NCBI GenBank assembly: GCA_025331565.1
Contig: JAFREQ010000014.1
Location: 13,008,001-13,072,000 of the forward strand
DNA: 64,000 nt
Direction: 5' to 3'
Source: Holacanthus passer
Lineage: Eukaryota > Chordata > Actinopteri > Pomacanthidae
The stretch's first letter is position 1; the number at the start of each line of letters is the position of its first letter. Shown in pieces: positions 35,881-48,639 of the stretch. A model generated the notes under the pieces. The model worked only from the letters and a program-made list of their open reading frames with translations, searched no databases and was not told the origin of the DNA. A program made the position numbers and the translations under genes.

Positions 35881-37230
35881 CCTACCCCTGACCCCCACAC
35901 AAATCAATACTGCCTCCTTAATCTTTCATTTGTCCTCGTTTGCTCATGCTCACCCCCGATTGGGACCAATTAAAGAGGGACTTTTCACGTCTAAAAAAAA
36001 GAACTTGTTTTTAGCCTAAATTGAATTTGGAAAGAGAGTTATGCATTATTATTTCCTACTAGTTGAGAGAAACGTAAAGGGATACACTATAGATTTCTGT
36101 TAAAAACTCTAAGAGGAGATTGAATTGTATAGATTTGGCTAGAAGTCAGTATTTCAGGTCTACAGCACACCACAAGTTAATTTAGATGTGAACTAGCATG
36201 GGCTTTGTATTGAAGTAGGTGAGTACGACGTTGGTAAATTTCCAGTCACACTCTGATTTCAGAGAATACGCTTTGTACTGTGTTTATAGAGAATCTGCGT
36301 GGTGTAGGGAGTCCCTCCAACGCAGGAAACCCTTTGAGAAGCTCCTTCCTGTATCTTCACCTCCTCTTCATTGCACTTTTGTTTCTCTCTCCTCACCCCC
36401 TCATTCTCACTTTCACTACCCGTAATCCCCGGTGTGGCCTACGATGTTACTGTGTTCCTCTGCTAAGCAGCAGGGCTGTGTGGGCTCATGTTTTTTTTTT
36501 CTGCCTCTCATATCTATTTCTCCATTCTGGGGTCACCCTTTTCCACTCCCCCACACAGGGAATCACCTCACTGAAAGGCACTGTGGTTGATTTAGTGGGT
36601 AGTTGCACTGAAATGTTACAGTCTTCCACAGTATGAGTGACATGCCACGCTTTGCTGTTAGTTCTTAAAACTGACAGGTCAAAATACAGTGTGTGCCTCA
36701 GAGCATCCTTATTACTGTGCATCAGAGACTCAAGCTTCAGTACTTTATTGCCATATCAATGTAGATGGCAGGAATTTGCCTCAGTGCAGCTCAGGTATGG
36801 AAATGTAAACAGCAGCAGATGTTTGCTTCACAATGCCATACACAGCTACTGTCATAGTCTAACAGATTCTCGCAGTGGGTTGTATAATGTCTTGTGATCC
36901 TATGTATCCTATAGGAAGTGACAATGTGTTTTTTGTTACATTACTATTTTACATTTTTTCCAAAAGATACAGAATTGAAATCTTTTCTTTTTTTCTAGGT
37001 AACAGTATTTTGATGGATAAGGCTGGAGTACATTGATGGACATACTTTTACTTTAGTTTTTATTGCTAAAAAGGCCTCATTGAAACCATGCAATCCTCAG
37101 TTTTTCATACAGTGTGGGTATGAGGTGAAAGAGAGACAATTTATACTCATAAATATATATACAAGCAACTCTTTGCTACAGAAATCTGAAAATCTAAAAA
37201 TGCAGACACAAGATTGAAACTCAGAGTTCA

Positions 37231-37530
37231 GACCTCCACCAAGGCCAACAGTCCACTCTTCTCTGATATGCAAATCTGCCCTCGCAACCCCTATAGATGT
37301 CTGGATATATTTCCCAAACTATTGGAATTATGTCAAAATATGGTTGTGTCTAGCTGAAGCCTCATCATCTCAGCTGTGCATTTATTATGTATTTCGTGTT
37401 TCGGAGTCACTCCAAAGTTTAATGGGTTTTTCCTTGGCCCATCTACCACAAAGTTTCAGAAAAATCAGGCCAGTTGTTTTCCGGAATCAAACAAAACGAA
37501 CCGCAAACACAACCTCCTTGACTGAGATAA
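37231..37530 (+). mobile_element. decayed teleost dispersed repeat with palindromic ends
   Basis: The left end GACCTCCACCAAGGCC and right end CCTCCTTGACTGAGATAA are roughly inverted. The inside reads CTCCAAAGTTTAATGGGTTT, TTCCTTGGCCCATCTACCAC, AAGTTTCAGAAAAATCAGGC and CAGTTGTTTTCCGGAATC. This is the body of a widespread fish repeat whose intact ends read CCTCCTTGGCGGAGGTAA. No coding part. Confidence 0.65.
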
Positions 37531-40500
37531 CAATATCTTAACATCACTCAGGGACGTTTTTATTGTCAAAATATTTCAGTAAAACCCAATCAAAAGATCT
37601 CTGAACTTGAAACGTTATCGACAAACAGATAGATCGCTAACAACATAGCCCGACATGCATCAGTACTTACTAACTATCCATCTAACAAACTGAATGTAAG
37701 TGTCTGGACTGGCCCACAGCGATAACTTATTCAAGAGGGCTTTTACACAGCGATAGCAACGGTGTTCAATGTAGGTGACCCAGTGTCAGGGCCCTGGTAT
37801 TTTGCATACTGGTAAATTGTCATAGCTTACTGGGACACATAATGAAACTGAGACATTGTTAATGGTATTAGTAACACCTGTACTTTTCCTAGTATGACAA
37901 GTCAAAATGTCTGCCATGAAAATGGTTTATATAGACTAATAACTGACAGCACAAATTACCAGCCCACAAAGAATAGAGTAAAATCAATTCTCCGTTACAT
38001 CACATCGTTGAGTGATTTTCATCTTGTCAGTCTACTGTTCAACTTTGGTTTTTACTTGCACTGCACGCTGGGCTTCCTGTGAACAATCAATCTGCCTCTC
38101 TGTCCTTGTTTTCCTGTTGAAGCTGCTGAGATAAAACACGTCACCCCTGTCTTCCAGAGAATTTCTACATGGAAAGGGTTGCTGCTCTTAGAAAAAATAA
38201 TCTGTAGTCATGAAATGAGTGTCACTCACTCCTCTGTTATATAAATATGTGACGGCATCATAACAGACATTTATTTGGAAGTGTCACATATTATTAGTGC
38301 AACTCCGTTTATGATGTCACCACCCCCGTGTCTTGTTCTTTTAGATCTGTAACATACTGTCTGATGTCTCTGAGAATCTTTTCAGCAATGCTAAAATGTC
38401 AGATTACAGCCTGAACCTCCTCTGGCTTGTTTCAACATACAGTGGACGTGTGGTCGATTGTGTATTTGGGTGTGTGTGTGTTAGTTTCAGTACATTATCT
38501 CCAGAGAGTTTGGCTGTCGTGGCGTTGGGAAGACTGCGTCGTGGCCGTGGCTGCGTGGAGCAGCAGCACAGGAAACGCGTCAAAGCGCTGAGAGCTAACT
38601 GGAACCAGATGTCTGAGGCTACTGGCCGGGGGATTCTCACCGTGGAACAAGAGCGTCAGCAGGGGAAGTTCACTTCCCCCTGACTGTCTTGCTGTCTTCT
38701 CTCTGTCTGCATCTCAGAATCTTTTGTCTTTGGCCTCTTTCCTTCCTTCTCTCTGTCTAAACTACCTGATTTATCTGTAGTTTGAGGCAAAAGCAGCTGA
38801 AAAATCTGCAGCAGGGGATGAATAAAATAGCCATGAGGAAGAGAAAATTATTTTTTCTTTTTGCACATCCTGCATAAAGAGGACACACCTTACATACTTA
38901 TGTGGAAACTAAATACAGAAAAAGATTCAGAGATGATAGAACCTACAATGTGCACCATTCAAAAAATACAAATATGCAATTATATTCATGAGTCAGTGTA
39001 TGCTGCTGTTGTTGGTTTAGTTTGAATAGAACATAACCGTTCGTCTCACACAACTTTACTGATGTAATCCGGCGTACTCTACCATCTCTTGTTTGACTAC
39101 CCCATCTCTTTGAAGCTCTCCATAGTGGGAGATGGAGTTGGCCTGCTTTCTATGCCTGGGAGCATTGCCTGCCCTCCTCCGCTTCACTGCCCCCTGACTT
39201 TCTCTCACATATACGGTGCAAACACACACGTGCACAAAATGCACATTTAAACGCACGCACTCACGCACACACACATACTCAGACATACACTTAACTTATT
39301 CACTCATGCACAGCAATCATACATGGCACGTGCACACACATGACGACCCATGCACCACTGACGCTGTATGTGCACGACTCCAGCTGAGCCTCCAGTCTAC
39401 CCGGGGCTGCTGAAGCCTCGCCTGGGTCTTACCCCAGTCTTTTTGCCATTGGCGGATCCCCTAACACGGGCCACTAGGCGACAGCAACAACACACACCCA
39501 CACACCCTCCTGCGGTGACAAGTGTTCTGTAATGTCAACTTCCAGCTGATAGAAAGACTGACAAACGACAACGACTTGTGTGGCACTCTGAAACTGGAAC
39601 GATTACAGATGATCATAAACACTGGTCAGAGTGTGTTGAGGTGTGCTCGTGTGTGCAGATGCATGTCTATCAGTGGCAGGAAGATGAATACTCCATCAAG
39701 GTTTGGTCAGAGCTGTTTTCTTTTTCTTTACTGCTTCGAGGTGATTCGGCACAGCCTGAAGGTCCTGGATAGCTCTGGGTGAGAGCGGCTTTCAGCAGGC
39801 TGTTAGTCTTATCATCACACACACACACACACACACACGCACACATATACACACACGCACTGTCCCCTCTGACCCAGGCTGTTTCCTGCCCCTGGCTGAT
39901 CTATTGGCTGATGCCTGCCCTGTGACTGTAGAGAAAGAGAGAAAAAGAGGAGGGGAAAGAAAGTGTGTGTGTGTGTGTGTGCGCTCGCGGCCTGTCCCAG
40001 CGAATCGATATCCGTCTCGTATCCGTGAGCTGTGCCTGACCCCTGGCCGACCTTGCTCAGCATTGGTGGTTGGAGTGCATTTTTTTTGTTGGGGTCTGAA
40101 AATGTGAGAGGCACATTGAGTTTTACCCCGTCGCTAATAGAGGTCTGGGGCCACAGAAGAGTGTGAAAAGTCCTGACTTAAATGTGCCAGTCTGAGGAGG
40201 CAGCAACAACATGTCTGACAAATGGTGAAATAACAGAAAACATTTGGTGTAAATGAGTTTGCAGTTGGTTCAGAAGTATAGTTCAAAGTATTACCCCAGA
40301 GATTAGTCCGTCATAATTCTGAAGCTACAACAGTACATATCAGTAAGATGCCTCATGGAGACATTGTGGTTTTAAAACTAGCAGTGGGATCATCCTCAGC
40401 TCCATGTTGTGGTTTGAGGGGGGAAAAAAAGCAGAAAATAAAGTTTACACCAGTTTTTACTTTAAATTTGATATTGATGACCTTGTTGTGCTCATAGCTG

Positions 40501-40640
40501 AGATCCTAAAAGCCTCTCAGATTTTGTGTGTGTGTACATACGCGCATGTGCCTGTATGTGAGAGACCAACACAGAACTTGCCTCGACGCCAGTTTGCTAG
40601 TTGGACTCAGCCTTGCGTGTTGTTGGTGTGCGCTGATAGA
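37531..40640. other. intergenic, no gene seen
   Basis: The segment has a facing CA/GT pair (39,816-39,838 and 39,963-39,980), CA-rich text at 39,220-39,350, and otherwise ordinary sequence. No supported exon or RNA gene. Confidence 0.55.
39816..39838. repeat. CA microsatellite
   Basis: A run of about 11 CA units followed by GCACACATATACACACACGC. It is complementary to the GT run at 39,963-39,980. Confidence 0.9.
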
Positions 40641-40985
40641 GGCTCCAGCTCCCGGGCTGAGCGGGGCTGCGGGTGCTAGCCGCCGCCGGCACTAATTGAA
40701 CCCTGCCGCTAAGGTAAAGGGGGGAGGAGGAGGCTGTCAGCGAGGGAGAGAAAAGGAAAAAAAAGAGAAGGAAGAAAAAAATAGCGTGGTGAGGGCAAAG
40801 TGCCCCTGGGGGGTTGGGTCCCTGCCTGCCTGCCTGCCTGCCTGCCTTTCGTTCTCCAGCTCCTTCCCCCCTCCCCGTCTAAATAGCCGTGCCGGCGCTC
40901 CAGGGCTTCCTGCGCCTTATCTGCTGATAATTGGGCACTGGAGCTCCACAGCTCGCTTATGAAATATAGATTCCTGACGGAGGGG
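40640..40985. promoter_or_regulatory. candidate conserved non-coding element with inverted GATA pair
   Basis: GC-rich text (GGTGCTAGCCGCCGCCGGCA, CACTAATTGAACCCTGCCGC) is followed by a CCTG tandem and then CTTATCTGCTGATAA at 40,916-40,930. That holds GATA cores on both strands three bases apart. GAGCTCC and TATGAAATATAGATTCC follow. No splice signals or coding frame. Enhancer or promoter role is inferred. Confidence 0.32.
40821..40847. repeat. CCTG tetranucleotide repeat
   Basis: Six uninterrupted CCTG units. Confidence 0.9.
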
Positions 40986-42480
40986 AAGGATGGGGGGAAG
41001 GAGGTAAGGTGGTGGAGGCAGTGTGCAGGCAGAGAAAAGCCCCTGGTCCTATCAGAGAGTGTGGAGCCTTGTGGGCTCCACGGTGTTGCTCTGGCTCGTT
41101 TAGCAAACGCAGCCCCAGTAGTTAGGGCGAAGGCCTCTGTGCTGAGCAGCCCACACTGTCACAGACAATTGAAAAACAATGCTTTGTTCCTACTGTTTGT
41201 TGCACCCACAAGGTTCAAAGAGCTATAAATTGCGGGGGTGAATGCCTGTTGTGTAGTTTGTCGCAGGGCATATGAAATCTTCTAAGCAATTTTCAAACAT
41301 GTTGCAAAGAATGGCCTCATATGTAACGCAACACTCATGACTCTATAGTCCCTGCTCAGTGTTTTACTGAAAATGTTTGCATATTCAATACTGAAACGTA
41401 GCCTGTGTCGTTACAGTGTCATTAAAGCGTGTCCTGATAAGGGTATGCTATAAAACTCCTATTCCTCTGTGTATGAATGAAGGAGGATGTTATTTTCTTG
41501 CAGTGAGGCTGGGATGCTATCCGCAGTCTCATGGGGGAATGTTATTGGATCACAACATGGAGACCAAATCCCTGAACGACGAGAGCAGGGAATACACTCT
41601 GCTGGGTGCTCAACACAACATGGATCCCTCTTATCCAAGGCTACTTTTGCTTTTCGCTTTGAGCAGGGTTGTTCATTTAGAGTTTCATTTTATTAGAAAT
41701 ATATTGTTCCCTCAACTGAAAGACAAGTGATTCTTTCTGTAAAAATGAACTATTTAAGTAGTTGACGCAAATGTCCCATAATTTGGATGAAGCTTGGCAG
41801 TTGTCAACTCCCTTGAATACAGGACGGTGTTGACCAAACAGCTTTTAAGCAGATTCGCTACATTTACGGTTACATTTTAAAGGCTGAATTCAAAAGTGCA
41901 GGATGTATAGCACTTCTTGTCTGTTGTGTCTTTTCTTCAGGCCTATCATACTCTATCCTCAAATTCATTTAAAGTGCACACACACACACAAACAGGTCTG
42001 TGCTTGTCCCAATTAGTTAGTGAGCGGCTAGGTTAATGAATGGGGAGCTACCTGCTTGGCTGTGGGAGGTGGACTGGGGGTTGGGTTTAAGAAAAAACAG
42101 GCTGGAAGACTGACTCCTCAACGTGTTATACATTTATACATACAAGGTTTTGCAGCACTGTGGTCTTGACAATACAGTAGGCTACATCGAGACTATATAG
42201 CAACCAATATATTAAGTTTTCTTACACTCACTGGGCAATGTTGCACACTTTTTGTTTTGAGGCAATAGAAAAAAACATGGGCTGGGCGAAAGCAATCTCA
42301 GGAGTGATTCCCCTCTGTAGCCTTACCTCTGTGTGTTTCACATTATTTTTTTAAACAATTCTCCCTCGCATCTAAATTGTGGCCAAAAGTCAGAGAACTA
42401 TACCCTGAGTAACGGCTCCATCATCAGATTGGCCAAAGTTACCACAGAAGCCAACATAATAACTCACCTGTTACATGGTT
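40986..42480. other. intergenic, no gene seen
   Basis: Ordinary sequence with a short CA run near 41,978. A 104-codon frame at 41,416-41,730 has no recognisable similarity or gene-like context. Confidence 0.55.
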
Positions 42481-42484
42481 TTTC

Positions 42485-42725
42485 CCCAAACCGCCTTTAT
42501 TTACGGGACACAAATACCAGCGCTGGGTTATGCATTGATCTTGGCACGGACACGCCGCACTCCCAGTTTCATTTCCCTTGGACCACTTGGGCCCTATTGG
42601 TCAATAGCAATTGCAATTCCCTGCACTATGGGCCAGACAAATTCATTTCAATTACAATTAGCATGGAGGCCCACAGGCTGATTTATGACCTTGTTTTCCT
42701 TCCCGCATGTTCCCCCGTGCATTAA
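42485..42725. promoter_or_regulatory. candidate conserved non-coding element with CCAAT palindrome
   Basis: The block contains CTATTGGTCAATAG (42,594-42,607), a perfect inverted repeat carrying CCAAT-type cores. It is followed by CAATTGCAATT and AATTCATTTCAATTACAATT. AT-rich homeodomain cores sit within GC-rich flanks. It is non-coding and non-repetitive. Function is inferred from motif content. Confidence 0.32.
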
Positions 42726-43163
42726 TCACCCCTGCGCCGGCCTGTGTGATCCTCACTTCATCTACCTGCCAAGGCAGCTGCCCTACTGTGCATTCCTGGA
42801 TCCTATCCCCTCTTCCCTCCCACTCCAAACTCCTATCCTCCTTCCCCCTGACCGCGGACAAAACAGTGGGTGTTCTTAACTCGCACCTGACACTGACCAG
42901 GGAGCAGGGCTGCACTTAACTCAGTGCTGGGGCGGCTGATTGGCACTCATTTATCATGTGTAATGAGCAAATGTTCTGAGGGAAAAATGCATGAAAAGTT
43001 GTGGTTTCCTTCAGATTTTTTTTTTTCTTTATATGACCACCAAAATGAACTCAGTACAGTATAATTTGATTTTGTTGAATTTGATGGTAAGGAATGAAGA
43101 ATTGAGAAATGTTCCTGGTCTTTCCAAACACATATGCAAGATACACACCCACATGAATACATA
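42726..43163. other. intergenic, no gene seen
   Basis: Ordinary sequence between the candidate element and the mariner-type MITE. Nothing to report. Confidence 0.5.
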
Positions 43164-43478
43164 TAGTGGGGTCCAAAAGTCTGAGACCACATTGAAAATC
43201 TCTAATATTTTCAAGCCTCTGATGAGTAGATCAAATCCACTTGAGTGTCATCTGAGTGTAGACTTCAATGGAAGGGATACAACAAAAGGAAATCTGACCT
43301 TTTGTACAAAGAAGTTAATTGGTGAATGCCTGCTGACTTAGAAATAGCGCAGCACCTTAAATATTTCTTCTTCATTTTATATGTCATAACTTTAACTAAT
43401 GTTAAATTATGTCTGAATCTTCAAACCCTGAAAATATTATAGATTTTCAATGTGGTCTTAGACTTTTGGATCCTGCTG
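43164..43478. mobile_element. mariner/Tc1-type MITE with terminal inverted repeats
   Basis: The left end TAGTGGGGTCCAAAAGTCTG and right end (reverse complement TACAGCAGGATCCAAAAGTC) begin inverted repeats that continue with GAGACCACATTGAAAATCT and AGACCACATTGAAAATCTAT. The ends abut TA dinucleotides, the target site of Tc1/mariner elements. The element is about 315 bases and has no transposase, so it is non-autonomous. The inverted repeats extend about 50 bases and differ at only a few positions, so the copy is fairly young. Confidence 0.8.
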
Positions 43479-45865
43479 TAAATCAAATGCCATGCTATCA
43501 CCTGACTTAGGCTCATGGTAACTAGCTACATGCTGAACATGCTCACTTCATATGTACTGTATGGCCTCCAGTCTTTGCTACAGCCTAGAACGCAGGTTTA
43601 GAAGTTTTCTGTCCGGACTGGGAAATTACGTTAGAACGGACAAACACTCTCATCCTTCACTTGACATTTGGTTACCATCAGGCAGGGATTAACAGGCCTA
43701 TTTTGGATAGTCTGGAAACTGTTTGGGACAGAGCAGTGTCTCTCCACTCTTCCTATGCAGTGTCGGAGGCTGAGTCATCCAGGGCCAGACGTTTCCACTG
43801 GGACAATGTACCAATCCCTGGTGGCCACACTCAGACTTGTTTATACGGCCCCGTCCGCGGCCCCGTGGATCTGGCAGCTCTGTCCCCTTCTCTGCTCCTT
43901 CACCCTTTAATGTTCAACCTCAAAGGCGTGGCGTGTGTTTGTTTGGGTCGAGTTGGGGGATGTAGTGACCAAGGCAATGGTACCTCTGTGGAAAGCCGGT
44001 GAATTCAGAGGGCCAAAAAAACAGAGGGCAGTACGGCGCTCAGAGCAGACTAAACATCTGTTCGGACAACATCCTGACTGCAGCTTCTCTGATGGGTAGG
44101 TGGTGTGCAAGCATGTGTCATCTACGCGTACCTGTATTAAGCCACCTTCTCCAGCAAAATGGAAGGAAATGAGAGTTATCTGGATAACAGTGAAGTTAAA
44201 TTCTGTTCTTAGAACCAGACTGGCCAGTGAACTCTGAAGACTACATTTCAGGGGCTTTTATCACTTTATTTAATTAATTCATGCCAAGTCAGCAAAGTTG
44301 GATGAATGAGAAAACCTGCCATTCATTCATTGAAACTTTCACACATTAGTCCAAAAGGGTTACCCCCATTCCTAGCCTTGTAGTCACCCCACGTAAATGG
44401 CAATTAAGCCTAATTATCTCTCTTTACTGTGTTACATGATGTATATGTGGTGGTTCATTAATAAGTGAAACCAGATGCAATAAAAGTATTTAACTCATTT
44501 TTAATTTGCTTAACTGATTGTGATAGCGATCAAATTCGGATTCTATTTGGATGTAACCTTCAGTGAGTGGGAGATATTATAGCTGTCTGAAATTTCCGAT
44601 ATTGTCCTTCCTGATTAAAGAGCTACTTACAAAGACAAGATAAGTTATAAATGATCAAAAATGTGTAAAATTATATATTATATCAGTTCTTTCTTCTTTT
44701 ATGGTTTATTATGATCCTTTATAACAAGGATTTTTACATGTATTGTAATATGTACCAGTAGAAAAAAAAACATGACTATATACACCATGGAGCTAAAAAA
44801 TGGATTGCAGTGTCTTTGGCACCAAACAGAGTTTCTGAGTGGTCACGTCAAGATGTAACTCCATCCTACTCAATGTGAAGTGGATTTTCGGCTCGCTCTG
44901 ACCGCTGAAGTGGTTTTGCAGCCTGTGTCTTTTGGCCACAAGCAGTGAATGGAGAAGTTCCCTGACTGACAGTTTGCTGCGACAACAAGCACAGACTTAG
45001 TGTGACAGCTCAGAAAAACTGATTTCCAAACTTCCCAAGAACTCTAGTTTCACTTATTTTCCTCCAGACCTACTTACCACATCTATATCTGTACCTTTAT
45101 AGAGAAACATCACTACATTTCAATTCAAACTTTTAGCTGAAATATATGGGTCTTTGCCTGACTTCATACCATATATTCATCTCCATTTGTGTTTTTATTT
45201 GTTTTAAGGGATTCTGTTGTTTGCATTTTACACCAAAAGCTAAAAACGAGAACATGGAAACCTGAAAAACCTTGAACTTGTATTTCATTTTCAGCCATAC
45301 TAAAAATATTTTGAGTGCATCAAATCATGGACCTTGAGTTGTGTATCACAACAAACTGTGGGCTGAATGTGCTGTTACACCCTGCTACTAACTGATTTAT
45401 TAAGATTTATTACCAGCCAAGTCTTTTATTATTTATTTATTAATGTTCACTCAAGTTCAGAAGTACAAATACCAACTAAGTCTTTAGTCACAATCACTTT
45501 GTCAGTTGTTTTTGTATAATTTTTACTGATATTTCTGCTACTGTGCGATGTGCTTACTTAACTACAACCTATAAAGTACAAGACACGGAGATAGTCTTGT
45601 TAGTTTTATTTTGGTCAGTGATTTTTCTGACACAAACGTGCATGTAAACACTGTGTATTACTGATGTTAGCCATTCCCAATAAAGCTCACTATACTTTAT
45701 AATTATACATGTTGTAAAGTCTTTGTCATGTGCCACAAAAGAATATAAATGCTACTGTTCAAAGAGGAAAAATGTCTTGAACGCCTTGTAATACAGAAAT
45801 AAACTAAGTTTTGGAAAGCTGTGAATGTTAGCGGTTACAAGACAAGTATATTTGTTTTTATGCAG
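43479..45865. other. intergenic, no gene seen
   Basis: Mostly AT-rich. A GC-richer 43,640-43,990 stretch carries two overlapping frames of 113 and 80 codons with no recognisable protein. The 44,790-45,000 stretch could be an unnamed dispersed repeat. Confidence 0.5.
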
Positions 45866-45982
45866 GGATCATTCCAACTGCTGAGGATACGGAGAGGACA
45901 GATGCAAGGGCTCTAACACATTGGAGGCTGTGCATCAGCAAGCGGTCGTGGGGTGTTTCATCTTCTTCTTCTTCGACCTGAA
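45866..45982 (+). other. exon-like segment, possibly non-coding
   Basis: A polypyrimidine tract plus ATGCAG ends at 45,865, followed by 117 bases and then GTAAGA at 45,983. The inside is GC-balanced with a TCT run near its 3' end. All splice signals are on the + strand, upstream of samd11, so it might be an upstream untranslated exon or a lncRNA exon. No protein is recognised. Confidence 0.25.
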
Positions 45983-46341
45983 GTAAGACCCAAACTAGAG
46001 CTCAGTTCAACACAAGTTGTTTGGTCCCATTTGAATCAGGTTGCTCAAGGTTGAGTTTGTTTTTTGCAATCCATCTTGACTTTTGATAAGCATAGGTCCT
46101 TGTTCAGGTTGGATACAATTTTCTGGACCCATGAAGAGCTCTGTCGTAAACTTGTTTTTCTTTTTTTTTGTCTTTTTGGAAAATAGTACCAGCCTTGCTA
46201 AGCAGTTTTCCACATGTGGTATGTTTTCATCCCGGGAGGTGGTGTTTTCACCTGACCTCCACGTGACCTGAGCAGCCTCTCTTGTTTAACACCTGGGCGC
46301 TGAGTGAGGAGGTTCAGTCTCTCCCTCTTCCACACAGGAAG

Positions 46342-46487
46342 TTAGATTCCCTGTCTACAAACAACACAGAGATCTGTAGGATAAGCAGAGAAGAGAGAGT
46401 GAGTGAGAGAGTGAGTTAAGACTCCCAATCCTCAAACAACACAGGAAGCTGTCGGATAAGCAGAGGAGAAATTGAGAGAGAGAAATG
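46342..46487. repeat. diverged 74-base tandem duplication
   Basis: Unit 1 (46,342-46,415) and unit 2 (46,416-46,487) share CAAACAACACAG, CTGT, GGATAAGCAGAG and a GA-rich end. They differ at scattered positions. It explains the repetitive - strand frame over this stretch. Confidence 0.7.
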
Positions 46488-48540
46488 AATGTTGCCTCTC
46501 CCGCTTTTGAAGTATTTATAAGGATCTTCCAGTAAGACTGAACTTCCCTCTCACAGACTTGAGTGTCAACCCAGGTAGAACTTATTTCTCCCACTGAGGC
46601 TTTAAGGAATTCATATTTCGATAACATTAAGGGCAGCAAAAAATTGACCCCATAAAATGAGCTTGGAAGATTTTCTCTGATTTCTCTTGCGTCCTGGTCA
46701 AAATGGGCAGAGCAACTCTCATATTGCACTGATCAAACAATACTACTCCTCTCACTTGTGTATCTATTTTAGCAACTGATCATATGTCTTTCATATGATC
46801 AAGTAAAACCTATATTTGTTTGTCTCTTCTAATTGATTTGTCATAGCTTTGCCAACTCACATGAAACCTTTCCTTCTCTCACACCCACACATTCTCATTC
46901 ACAAACACATGTACATGTAGACAAGCATCAGTGCATACACACGTGTGCGCACACACACATTTACACACACACACAGAGTAAGCTACCCTGAGAGGGAGTG
47001 CTGTATTGGGTTTTCTTCAGGAAGTGCGGCTCCTCCAAAGCTCTGGTCAGATGAAAGGCGAAGAGCTATATCGATCGGCCCAGAGCGGGGGAGGTGGAGC
47101 GAGCGTGTGTGTGCGCGCGTGTGTGCGAGTGTAAGTGTGTGTGTGTTGGTGGGGGGGGCAGAGCCTGTGGTGTGTCTGCCTGATGCAGGGCTGCCAGCCA
47201 GGCGAGGACCAAAGGGCCAGAGGGGTGAGGAGGGGGGAGGCGGCGAGAGAGAGGGGGGCAGCGAGTTGTCGCTGTGGCCCCGTGGCTCCACCGTAACCCC
47301 CTGGCCCCTCAGTGGAGAATGTACAGCACGTACACACACCCAAACACGCATGCATGCACACACAGTCCCAGCACCAGTCTGCTGTTGTTGATGATAGCTG
47401 TCAGAGAATGAAACAACATGGCTACGAGTGAGTGAGTGAGAGAGAGAGAGCAGGACAAACACACAAAACATTTTTCATCCAGTTATCTTGTTACTCTGAG
47501 GATTTTCTATCATTTGAAATTTTTTGATACTAGTGCAGATACATTTTTTCCAAAATCTGTCTTTGAGAAATCCATGTATAACATGTTTTTCTATGTTTTC
47601 GCATGTTTTTTTTTTTAAGCTGAAGTTCTCTTGTATGTGTCTAAGAACCAGCAGCAGTACAAGAACTTTGTCTCAATAAAATAGTCTAGTATTGTCAAAA
47701 ATTTGATTTAAACAAGATAATGAATATTCCCTGCCAGCTTTCAGTAGTTGGCAGTTTTCTCTGTGCTGTGGACACATTTCAGTTGGGATCATAAAAACAT
47801 TGAGACTAAGCACCTAGTCCTAGTTAATCTGTGCATTTGCTTTAATATGATGTTATGTTCTCTGGTGTTGATTTTCTGACAGCTGAACAACAATGAAAGC
47901 TTCCAATGCGTATTATTATAAATAGCTCATAAATGCAGCCTAATTATGTAAACTTCATCACTAAAGTTAAAGTAGACTGACAACTAAAAAGTAAAAAAAC
48001 AATTTCACCAAAATAATTGACCTTGTCGACCTTTTCCACAACAACAGACCACAAGTCTGTGTGGGCGAAGCCCGTATATGGAATTTAATAGGATACTGTC
48101 TTTTTTTTAACTCATGACCAAAGCGAAATTCAGTCCTGATAATGTCCTTATACATAGTACTCCTGTGTCAAGAAATAAACAAAGTTCTTAAATATACTCA
48201 GAGACTCAAAAAAAATCAGTTTTACAAAAGTAGCTGACACTGAAAATCCGCACAAGTACAGAACATTAAGCTGTGAATAGTCACTCCTCCTCTAGGCATT
48301 AGATAGTATTGCCATGGGCACACTATAAATGAAAACCATTTTCTGGATGGGCTGTTCAAATAAATAAAAGTTAAACAGTTGACAGACCATTATTTCACAT
48401 CCCAGAATCATATGATGTGAGCAGCTACTGGCTCATATTGCAGCAGCGAAGTCTTGTCCCACTGCTCTGCCTGCATTTTTCCACCGGAAACTGACCGTGT
48501 CAAACAAACCACACTCTTCGGAGGCCTTTAGAGGCTGAGG
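46488..48540. other. intergenic with CA/GT-rich block
   Basis: The 46,860-47,460 part is rich in CA and GT short repeats with a GC-rich centre (47,085-47,300, GGGGGGGCAGAG). It produces 148- to 162-codon frames on both strands that are compositional. The remainder is AT-rich. No gene. Confidence 0.55.
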
Positions 48541-48639
48541 CTGGTTTGACCTGCGAATCTGTAAGTTTGTGTTTTGCACTTAAGGGACAAGATCTAGAAA
48601 TAGACAAATAGTTGACTGTGGCATGGTTAAATTCTCCCT

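Larger units (their letters stand above)
33841..37230. other. intergenic with microsatellite and candidate enhancer
   Basis: It holds the long GT array at 34,403-34,468, a GC-rich block at 34,190-34,390, a G-rich block at 34,930-35,060, and the candidate element at 35,575-35,880. The 197-codon and 181-codon - strand frames here are driven by repeat and Pro/His-biased composition. Confidence 0.55.

Noticed and set aside
46945..47471. 148- and 162-codon frames on opposite strands
   Set aside because: Both are CA/GT repeat driven and overlap each other almost fully.
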